DNA of 64,000 nt from the NCBI GenBank assembly GCA_964059195.1, contig CAXKWD010000001.1:158770532-158834531 (forward strand), in the 5' to 3' direction. The position numbers and the translations under genes were made by a program. The notes under the pieces are model-generated. The model did no database searches. It saw only the letters and a program-made list of their open reading frames with translations, and was not told where the DNA came from. Shown in pieces: positions 55,062-64,000 of the stretch (its first letter is position 1; each line of letters begins with the position of its first letter). This stretch comes from Ectobius pallidus. Lineage: Eukaryota; Arthropoda; Insecta; Blattodea; Ectobiidae.

Positions 55062-57440
55062 AATTATGCTCTGTACAGCTGGGAAATAGCTACACAAAAA
55101 TGTGCAAAAGACTTCAAAGGTACAACCTAAATTGTGTCACTCAGTTGACTAAACTGCTGGCGAATGGTTTCGTTGTTAATTTTTATTTATTTTTATTTTT
55201 TATTATTTACATTTAAGTTTAACTGTCTTTTCTTGTTTCTTATGAGCTCACACCTTTACATGACCTCGTTCCAATGGCTATGTTGGCTTGAAGAATGATT
55301 GCTTTCTTTACACATATTTTGTACAAATCAAGACTTTTGATGAATATTAGTGGTCTGATAATTTTCCATATTCAATTAAAACAGTTTGGCACATGTGCTA
55401 ATGTTCCTTGACAATGATGTGCCTTCCATACTAAAACTACTCAGAATTGTTTATTACCCTGTATATTCTAATTACTCACTTTAGAATATATTTTATACTA
55501 ACAAGTAAGGCTTAAATGATCTCATTGTTGACAGGCTTTAGTTCCAAGTTCAATACACATAGCCAGATGGAATATTTCTTCTATAATTTTAATGGGCAAC
55601 CTCACGAAAGACATTTATGTCTTACAGTGTCAACAGTAATATGATCCACACTAATTTAGTGATTTCATGACCGAAATTCCTCTTTTGATTGCATAGTATC
55701 TACCATATAAGATGTAGAAATAAATTCTTGTTCCACGGATTATTGTTTCTGTCACCATTACATGATAATATTTAGAAGAAAAATTATTATTATAAAACTG
55801 GAACTTGAACCCAAATCTTTGGCCTTGTGATGCTCTACCAACTGAACTAGCCAATATTTTTTACACAGTGAGAGATAGAATATTTCTTCTATGATTACCC
55901 TTAATGTTCAATCTCACTGCAAGACATTTATTTCACTAGATTAGACTGCCTCACAGTACTGTATATTTGACATACATGCCTTTCAGTGAGATCAATTAGT
56001 AAGGGAATCATAAGAAAAAGATTCATCAGACTCTGTGTATTAAGCCCTGAGAAGTAGGTAGAATATCAGCATGGAAAACCAAAGGACCTGGTTTGAGACC
56101 CAGTGTGAAAGAAATTTTGCTCCTTAATATTCGCATGCAATATCATCAGAAACATAAATGTGTGTCTGCAAAGTGTTTAAGGTTTTATTATAACCTGGTG
56201 GGTCCTTTTGTTAATGGACAGACAGAAGGAGAACAGAGCAACAGCAATAGAATTGTGATATAGCAAGCCCATGCAACCTTAAAAAGGATATGGGTAGACT
56301 TTCAGATGTGCATCATTTTTTGCAAAGTACAGTTTAACCCTTAGAGCTGGTTTTACGCGCTAAGCACGCAACAGCTGTGTTCTACTCTGGCAGTTGTACA
56401 TTCCAGGAATAGGATTGCCAAATGGTAACACCACCAGAATCATAATGCTCACATTCTGATCACAACATCACAATGAAGGAAATATTGAAGTGATTTCCTT
56501 TCTTTATAGAATGATGTTTATTGAAGGTGGGAAAGAATGTTAATTGAAGGTGGGAAATTCAGTGTTAAATTCAATCTGGTTAAAAATGTGACTGATGCCC
56601 TTCCTTTACGAATTAATTCATTTAATAATAACTTAAGTTTTGTTAAATTTTTATTGCAAATAAGGATAGATGAACATCATTTCCTGTAAAGAAAGTACTA
56701 CTAAAGTTTGGAGGACTACTTTTCACATGAAAAAGATCATAGAATTCTGTCATGATAGCAATGCATAATTTTTTCTACTTAGTGCTAGAAATAATGTAAT
56801 AATGTAGTTCTTACCCATGAACTAGGTGGCCACTTCCAAACTTTGAAAATGGAGGCCAGGTTAAATTTTGACTCCTCTAAATATCCTGCGTTTTTTCTTT
56901 CATTCATTTTTAACCCCTCAGCCCACCTTAAATTGCTATAATCTAACATAATTTAAGGGCTATGCACCATTTTTCAAAAAGGAGAAACCAAGGAATAAAG
57001 TTCAATGAATACCATGATTTAATTACTTATACATCAATATTGCAATACCTGCACAACATTACATAAATAAGAGGCCCATGGACATGGACCACATCACTAA
57101 ATAATAGATGCACAATTCAAAGCACTACTGCAAAGTGTCACTGCCACATTTTTGCTGTTGGAGAAAGGCCACTTTGGCTCTGAGCCCTACAATTGTGAAA
57201 TTAATACTGAAGGTGACCTGGCTTAGTATGCCATAGCAACCAGGGGGGGAGAGAAGAGGAATGAATGATGTGGACGAAATGCACTATGCAGGATTTTCTT
57301 TGGGCTAGGGAACTCGAATCTGAGATGGTTTTTCCCTAGGAATCGCACTTTCATCGTGAAATGCAAATCAAAACCGAGATTTTAGCTTTTTTAATTATCA
57401 ATCATTTCATTTTGAATATGTATGTCCAGCCCGATGAGAG
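55062..57440. other. 3' flank of P450, no further gene recognised
   Basis: AT-rich with a tRNA-like SINE piece at 55795-55860. Open frames are short. Confidence 0.5.
55795..55860 (-). mobile_element. tRNA-like SINE head (minus)
   Basis: The minus strand reads CTAGTTCAGTTGGTAGAGCA (A box) then GGGTTCAAGTTCC (B box) at tRNA spacing. A paired acceptor stem is not seen, so this is a SINE head rather than a functional tRNA gene. Confidence 0.55.
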
Positions 57441-57450
57441 GGAGGGGCAG

Positions 57451-57468
57451 CCAGGGCTGCAGCCCTGG
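57451..57468. repeat. 18-bp perfect palindrome
   Basis: CCAGGGCTGCAGCCCTGG is its own reverse complement. It sits in a GC-rich patch just left of the hAT element. May be part of an unrecognised element end. Confidence 0.9.
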
Positions 57469-57558
57469 GGCCTGTGCCCCAAAGGGGGTCTGGCCGATCA
57501 GGTTTTATTTTTTACTTTCTAAATTTACTCTAATATAAAATTGGTTATAACTTATAAG

Positions 57559-58798
57559 TAGGGCCCGGATTTTTATGTGCTAAAAAACTTAAAAATATTT
57601 ATTTTTTATGTGCTAAAAATGTTAAAAATATGTGCTAAAATTTAAAAAATATGTGCTAAAACTAAAAATAAATAAAAAAATTTATATGAAAAAAGAAAGA
57701 AGAAAAAAAAACACCAGAATTTTCGTAACTTACTAGAATAAATTAGGTATATTGAAAGTTGCCAACATCAGATGTAAAATGTTGACTGGAGTTGCAGTGC
57801 ACAACAAATGTCATCTCCAGATTATGGGTCACAAATCCTTGCCTATTATCCGAGAATAATGCCTTATATTGAGAAAAGGAACGTTCTACTTCACACGATG
57901 TTAACCTTGCATATTTGTAGAGGGGCATATCACTAACACACACACACGATCAAGTTCACTTATGTTTTAGCCTTCCAAAACTTGAGCTACTTTGCAGAGG
58001 GTTTGGTAGCCACCATTTTTCTCAAATATACCTTTAAATTATGTTCTTAGAACTTCTATTTTCGAACCTGAGATAGTGTTAAGTTGCCTTTCAACATATT
58101 GTATTTCTTTAACTGAATTACTCAATAAATATACAGAAGTTTCTAGTTTTTTTATTGAGCGATTCAAAATTAGCCGATATGAAAGCCAAGTCACATTTTA
58201 AAGTAGTATCACATATTAAATTCTGAATAATCTCAATTGCAGAGGCGTCGTCTTTGTCCAGTTCACTTACTACAGATGCAAATGCTTCAAAATGATCTGC
58301 ATAATACAACACGGCACTTGAGATTGGGTTCTGTTCTTCCCGTGCAAGTGAATCACTCTCACCTCATTGCAAGTGCAGCATTTGTATTGAATTCTTTCAA
58401 GATACAAATTTTTGTTGTAAATTGTTAAGAGAGAATGAGGAAAAGTACTAAAATATTTATTTATGGAGAATATATAGAAAATATTTATTCACATAACTTT
58501 TTTGTAAAAAATATGTCTTTATGTAAAATAAAATTTGGAATTTGCGGTTGTCGGACCTTGATATGAGCATCAGGGGGAAAAAATTACATAAAAAAATCCG
58601 GAAAAGTACTAAAATATGTATTTATGGAGAAAAATCGAAAATATTTATTTACATAACTTTTTTTGTAAAATATGTGTTTTTATGTGAAATAAAATTTGGA
58701 ATTTGTGTTTGTCAGACCTCGATTTGGATACTAAACTTTGTTTTAGGAATTTACGCATCAGGAAAAAAACATTTTTTTACATACAAATCCGGGCCCTA
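57559..58798 (-). mobile_element. Decayed hAT element with transposase remnants, 1240 bp
   Basis: Termini TAGGGCCCGGATTTTTATG and (right, reverse complement) TAGGGCCCGGATTTGTATG are flanked by the perfect 8-bp CTTATAAG at 57551-57558 and 58799-58806. The minus strand encodes pieces of a hAT transposase (57743-57943, 58118-58312). Much of the remainder is lost, so not autonomous. Confidence 0.92.
57743..58312 (-). pseudogene. hAT transposase remnants
   Basis: The 66-codon frame at 57743-57943 has LTSCEVERSFSQYKALFSDN then R-Q, the C-terminal dimerisation motif of hAT transposases. The 64-codon frame at 58118-58312 (HFEAFASVVSELDKDDASAI) is likely an upstream helical part. Zinc-finger BED and catalytic DDE parts are not visible. 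Confidence 0.75.
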
Positions 58799-59077
58799 CT
58801 TATAAGTCAATAAACAGCTTAAGTTATGTTTTATGTGTTTATTTTATCTGCATTGTCCTGTTGTGTAACAGTGAAAGGGAATTTATCAGTTAAACTGAAA
58901 CGGATTATTCTTGAAAAAAATTGTTATTTTTGAAAAGTAGAAGCAGAAATCCTTTGGGACTCAACAGTAGGCCTCACTCACGTTCGGCATTTAAAATCAT
59001 AATTTTCAAAAAATTAAACTGGTACATACAGATAAAATTGTTCCTAATTAGGACATTTTAATGTATTTTTCCGTTTT

Positions 59078-59140
59078 GTGCCCAGCATCAGTTAACTGAT
59101 TTGGTCCAATATCAATAGGCTTCGTCCCATGCAGACCTCC
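59078..59140 (+). repeat. Isolated relic of the 6.3-kb tandem unit
   Basis: ATTTGGTCCAATATCAATAG, then GCTTCGTCCCATG, matches the core of the 145-bp units at 6290-7000. Confidence 0.7.
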
Positions 59141-59349
59141 TGTTTTCATAATGTAGGCTGTGCTTTTCCAACCACGGATTGAATAGTTTTATCTAGTCGC
59201 ACATACAATGAATTAACCAGTGAACATGTAGGCAATGCTAGTATGAGGAGATGGAGTGGGGGTATCGGTCAGGTAAGGTGCAGTTGGTGCCCACCCCAGT
59301 TGTACTCAAGCAGCACAATTGTCTTGGGAACGAAAAGCTGTACAAAAAC

Positions 59350-59530
59350 CAAATTTTGTATTGGGGTTATATATCTTCTGGGGATGTGACACAAAAGATT
59401 GTGATGGTGTTCTCATACTTTTACTACCACTTTATATGAAGAACACTTCATTTTTCATAATTTTCTCTAACATGCTCTAACGATTTTGTTTAAATTTTGT
59501 ACACAAATAACTTTTATACTAGGCATTAAA
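59350..59530 (+). repeat. Second copy of the 20.9-kb dispersed repeat
   Basis: TATATCTTCTGGGGATGTGA, CTTTTACTACCACTTTATAT and AACGATTTTGTTT occur in the same order and spacing as at 21025-21140. Confidence 0.7.
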
Positions 59531-60785
59531 ACTTTTATATAAATTTTTTTTTCTCACAAAAATTTTCTGAAGGGTACAGTCATTGTTTTTACGAACTGTA
59601 TCGCCATTGCTTAGGCTGAAGAAAGGTATGTGAGTGAAACACATCAGATTTCTGTATACAACTGTGGAGCTCCATATTCATAATGTATTCTTGCAACCGC
59701 GCATTTCACTCCACGCTGAGTAGACAAGTAGCTGTCACAGCCATCACCGGGCGTTCTAGGATTGTTATTGGCTGATTGGTGCAGTAAAAATAAAAAGTAT
59801 GGGTTGAGCTGTCGGCAAACTTCTCCTCCTAACAAAAGGAAGCCAGCTAGGTATGCAAACTTTTAATGCCAGACAATATGGTGCTAAATACTTAGATATC
59901 AAGAAATGCGTAGTATTAATATAGAGCTATCCAAGCAATCCCAAGAAGAAGCCTCAATACACACTGCCATAGGCACCAACTCTGGAGGAGGGGCAAAGTA
60001 CTTTCTGCTCCCCCATTTTCTAACTTTCATCATATTTAAAACCTATGTCTAAAAATCCCATCCTTGTCCTCCTAGTAATATTTTCAAGTCTACACCTCTA
60101 TATATTATTGCTACCATGGAGATTGCAGCTAGATGGAAATTCTTGCTCATGTATTGGGGTTTTATGCAAAGGGATATCTCCAGTTACTTTTTAATTAAAA
60201 AGTGTGAGTTTGGTCTCTTTGTTGATGTAGGGTCTAATTCTCTGGAGTAAATATCATAACAATGGTTTCTCATTGCCTAACTGCCTCTAACTCCATGAAA
60301 ACCAGTTTATTTGTTTATTTGTGCAGTATTATTTCAATATTTGACCTTTATGTGTATACATATATGTATATATACCTAGGTATATCAAATATTTTATCGA
60401 AAGCCAGAGCAATGTCCTCTGTGCCAGAAAGCAAGTCAGATCAAGCCTGGCAACCGAGATTTGAATTAGATGCTGGAAGACATGTGGCACACCACTCTAG
60501 CGAGACACTGGAAGATCACTGGAAGGCAGTAATAACACAAGAGCTGACAATTATGTGACAATAAACCATATTGCTCAACTTAATGAAAGTTTCTTGCCAT
60601 GATATTTATTTTGATACAATATCAGGTACTTCTATTGCATGACCCAAAATAATATATGGTAAAGCCTGTATTAAAGACCACCCTACTTAGCGACCATCCC
60701 CTTAAAGACTGATTTGATATTAAAGCCCATAATGTGAATGCAAACACCTTCCTAGTCCCTAAAGTTTATAGCATGGTACCACCTA

Positions 60786-61625
60786 GGATGACCAGGCATC
60801 CAGCATTTGGAGGACATGTCCTCCTTTTTAACACAGTCCTCCCATCCTCCAGGCATTAAAAAAATTCCCAAATTTTCAGACATTTTGGATCAATGTTTTT
60901 TATTGGTTATGATTATTACCATCATCAAAGTATTTTTATAGATACTGATGTTGGGAAGAAAACAGTGAAGTCATAACGTATATATTATGGTTTTGTCCAT
61001 AATATATTAAAGTTTTTCAGGTTTCTACTATTATTAACTTATTAGTAAGAAACCAACGCTTGAATTTTTGTCCATTCAGAACAGGATTTCTTTTTCAAAG
61101 AAATGGATGCTCAATGGAGTGAGCATGTTCAACATTGCAAGACTCAGGATTGCTTTCAACTCCTGGAAATTTGTATTACTTCTCTCTCTCTGGATCTAAT
61201 TCTAGTGTCGAGATAGTGTTATCCTTGATATGGATTCAGTGGTCAGAAGAACGAAACAGATGTTTTCCTATATATATCAGTAATATGTTGCTTGTTAAGT
61301 ATAATTTCAAATATATGTCTTGTGTTGATTTTTTTTTTATTACATGAAGGACAGACTGACAGTATTAAACAAAATTCAGGTGGCGAGAAATATGCTAGTT
61401 AGACTTAATATAAAAACACTTAAGTTAATAAACAATATAGGCCTACCCTGTTTAATAAGAAAATAAAATGTTAAAATTAATTTTCTTATGATTCAATTTT
61501 TTTGCCAGATCCCTTACACAAGAACTTAAATAACCTAATGTTGATTTTCCTCCATTTTCAGGAAATGTCCTCCATTTTAATTTATTTTGCTAATAATAAT
61601 ATTTTCAGCGCTGGTCACCCTGGGT
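60786..61625. mobile_element. TIR element, no target duplication found
   Basis: Left AGGATGACCAGGCATCCAGC and right GCGCTGGTCACCCT (reverse complement AGGGTGACCAGCGC) are inverted. TGTCCTCC motifs recur inside near both ends (about 60820 and 61565). hAT-like by terminus style but without an 8-bp duplication. Confidence 0.45.
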
Positions 61626-62324
61626 GTTAGCACAAGAATTTATCAGTATTAAATTCAGTTATTTTATTTTGTGGTCAATCTCGGAAGTGTTCAAGTAAAT
61701 GAAATATGACACAAATAAATGCTAAGAATAGGCTACCATAATGAAGTAAAAAACACAATATGCAGCTTTATTGTTATAACCATAATTAATTTGTAGGCCA
61801 TGGAGGAAAATAAACTTGAATATTTTTAACAACCACGTGAGATTGATTCAGAACACAATAAATTAAATGCAATATTTTCCAATGTTGAAACATTTCTTTA
61901 TTTAAATTTAATGCCGACTTACCACGCTTTCTACTTGGAACATTCCTATTGGCTACTCTCTTCGCTACAGCAACTTCCAGACCTACCAGAGCTGAGCGTG
62001 TAATGTTAATCAAGGTCTATACTGTTCGCGCTTTCATGATATTAAAAAACCGATTATCTTAGCTAGGATGCTTGGAATAAAAACTTATTTTAAATTAGTT
62101 TAGAGATGGTAGGCTACAATATGGAAAATATTCCATAAATCCCAGATGAAAAGAAGTTATTTGAAGTTAAATCTTCACGAGTGGAAAATAGTTCCACAGT
62201 ATTGAGAAAATAGTTCTCTACGTTGACAGTGTTTGTAATAAATAAAGCAATTATAAAAGTTATATGACATTAAATTAGACAATGATATATTTATTATGGC
62301 TAAATTCTTATTTTTATTGTGCAG

Positions 62325-62533
62325 GCGTAGACAAAAATGTCATATCCGGACTCATTTCGGCAGCGTCACCTAGACGGTCTGCGCCATTTTCCGATAGAGT
62401 CGCCACTTTGTCCTTGGAACATCGCTGCCAGCCTGCTGCCACTCCATAGTGTTCCTTCATTTGTGACCTGAACACCCCAGAATCAATCCCGGTATTCCTG
62501 GACCTGCCAGTTTTATATCCTGAGTGTATAAAG
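62325..62533 (+). other. Candidate exon / first exon of a downstream gene
   Basis: A CpG-richer block between an acceptor-like TTTTTATTGTGCAG and a strong donor AAG|GTATGT. It contains GCGCCATTTTCCG, a YY1-type element often seen at transcription starts of housekeeping genes, and an ATG at 62337 that opens a 44-codon frame (MSYPDSFRQRHLDGLRHFPI...) ending at 62471. No known domain. Either a 5' UTR exon or an unrelated short-ORF exon. Nothing coding follows within the window. Confidence 0.4.
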
Positions 62534-64000
62534 GTATGTTTATAACTATTCCTTCAACCATTTATGTGATTTTAACATAAAGATCCCCGTACAAAGTCAT
62601 ATGCAGTATCGGTTCTGGTTTCTTTTGACGCCATGATTGATTTGATACTGTGCGCACAGTATTGTTTGGTAATACAGCACCTGTTTTCACATAGAAAATC
62701 ACTGTTTTGTAGAGTCTGGTTCGTTAAAATGTTGACGTTTCACTGTGGTTGGGCGACAAACATGTGGAAGACATAAGGCAGTTGCATATTTTAATAGGTT
62801 AATCTAACAAGTTCATGGCCTCTATGCCGGATGAAGTCAGAGGTCTTACATCTTCCACGTGTAATACCCAGTGCGTAGTATTTCGTCCATGAATTTAATG
62901 CTTAATTACAAGGAGGCATGTGTCGATTGGGTAACTCCATTTGTGCTCTTAAATTTTCCAAATTTTAATATTTCTGTTTTAGCCGTTGGCTAAACTGTTT
63001 AGATTGACTTGTGGATTGTGTTCACTTGTTTACAAAAGTAGCACTGTTAAGACTTACACTTGCGTTACCCCTATTACTTAGAAATAGATAATACAAGTGT
63101 TTACCTACGGGGTTTCCGAAGTTCTGAAAAAATGTGTGCCTAACTTTGACTGGTCATTGTTACCTTGTGGTATTGAAACATTTTACAGATCCAATAATTG
63201 CAATGACTTTGTTTTGTTATGCTTGTCCTCTATTCTTTGTTTGTTCCTAGTTGCCTGTACCACCCAGCTTGTCTAATGTTTGCTGAACCTGGTTGGTCCA
63301 GTGGCTTTGTAGTTGTGATGTTGTCTTGGAGGTCACTGCACTTAAATTTATAGTCATTTCACGCGGTGACCAGTTAAGTTTCAAGTTCAATTAAATAAAG
63401 TTTGTTGTATTTAACATGTTTGAAATATGCCAGAATAAGTTAATTACGTATATTGCAGCAGTAAAACTTAACTATTTTTCTGCTGGAATGAAGGGTAATT
63501 AACTTCTTGTGCTTTGTGTTACAACAGAGTAATATTAAAAGTTTATTTTTATTAAAACTGAAGCAAGTTCCTGGTTCCAACCAACCCCCATGCCCTCTAA
63601 TGGATATCACCACCACTACCATCACACCACCAGAATACTCACTTTAATGGCTTCCCCATACCGAACCGAACTTGGCATGTTAGCCTCCCACCTATATGTG
63701 CTAACCTCATTTATAACTGTGAGCGAACAAAAGAATCCATACAAAAGCTGATGACCCTACTACTTTCCTCTTATTCAAAAACCCATATTTTTTTCCAAAA
63801 TTTCCATCGAGTCTGGCTGGCAGTGAACTGATGATGTGTTTTCTGATGATTAAAAATGATTATGACAAGTCCTATACCTGTCAAGTTTCCTTGCATTCCA
63901 GTTTGCTTACCTTATATTATCTTTTAGTTTATGCTCCTTTAAGTAGGGTCTATTTTTTTATGTAAAATTTGAGGATTTTTTTTGCCCCTCTTAAGATTGC
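62534..64000. other. Downstream flank, no gene recognised
   Basis: No further exon or repeat supported. If the exon at 62325-62533 is real this is its first intron. Confidence 0.4.

Larger units (their letters stand above)
58807..60780. other. Intergenic, dispersed repeats only
   Basis: Contains a relic of the 145-bp unit (59078-59140), the second copy of the 20.9-kb repeat (59350-59530) and no recognised gene. A 98-codon frame at 60262-60558 has no identifiable domain. Confidence 0.45.

Noticed and set aside
55795..55860. Functional tRNA gene
   Set aside because: A and B boxes are present but no paired acceptor stem or cloverleaf; scored as a SINE head.
60262..60558. 98-codon ORF as an exon
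   Set aside because: No recognised domain, starts in AT-rich low-complexity sequence, no supporting splice sites.

Overview
The window looks like an intron-rich, AT-rich, transposon-dense insect nuclear genome. The evidence is a tandem pair of insect-type cytochrome P450 genes with GT-AG introns, plus LINEs, SINEs, Penelope-like elements, many hAT-type inverted-repeat elements and a full-length Ty3/gypsy element. The tRNA-derived repeat families remind me of cockroach/termite (Blattodea) sequence, but that placement is inference.

Host genes. Bases 1518-1699 are the terminal exon of a P450 whose other exons lie left of the window. A second, complete P450 of 505 codons in nine coding exons runs from 24315 to 54790 on the + strand. 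It has an N-terminal membrane anchor, PPGP hinge, C-helix WxxxR, ExxR, PERF and the haem-Cys loop, with an unusual I-helix lacking the usual acidic residue. Both genes end in exons of exactly 182 nt, point the same way and share most residues, so this is a tandem P450 cluster (CYP2 clan by motif style). A CpG-richer candidate exon at 62325-62533 may be the 5' end of a third gene. The other spliced candidate (25298-25349) is weak.

Intergenic 1.7-24.3 kb. In order: a 5'-truncated CR1/Jockey-type LINE (2.1-5.0 kb, minus), a tRNA-like SINE, a ~145-bp tandem array ending in a GGACAGAC microsatellite (6.3-7.1 kb), a hAT element with perfect 8-bp duplications (8.0-9.0 kb), a long-TIR element of unknown family (9.3-10.3 kb), a Penelope-like GIY-YIG fragment (11.1-11.7 kb), LINE tails, SINEs, a TA-flanked MITE (16.9-17.3 kb), two LINE 3' ends resembling restriction-like-endonuclease elements (18.7-19.6 and 22.9-23.2 kb), low-complexity arrays and another hAT MITE (23.5 kb).

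P450 introns. Intron 2 carries a pogo/Tigger-like element with a hAT nested in it. Intron 6 (13.3 kb) is a stack of nested insertions: a second copy of the unknown long-TIR element holds a SINE, an 11.2-kb Ty3/gypsy retrotransposon (minus strand, 1396-bp LTRs that match wherever I compared them, open gag and pol, a -1 frameshift site) and a probable 959-bp solo LTR. Intron 7 holds an RTE-like LINE with 12-bp target duplications, itself cut by a 155-bp hAT MITE. Intron 8 holds a LINE 3' fragment cut by a hAT element, and a second Penelope-like fragment.

Right flank 54.8-64 kb. A decayed hAT element with recognisable transposase C-terminus (57.6-58.8 kb), dispersed repeats shared with the left half of the window, another TIR element, and the candidate exon at 62.3 kb.

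No bacterial operons, CRISPR arrays or phage genes were seen. The best candidates for something not previously described are the gypsy element (UUUAAAC frameshift cassette, reiterated Gag coiled coil, 34-residue D-to-E integrase spacing, tRNA-like segment in the LTR), the unknown long-TIR family, and the strong excess of the octamer TAGGCCTA.
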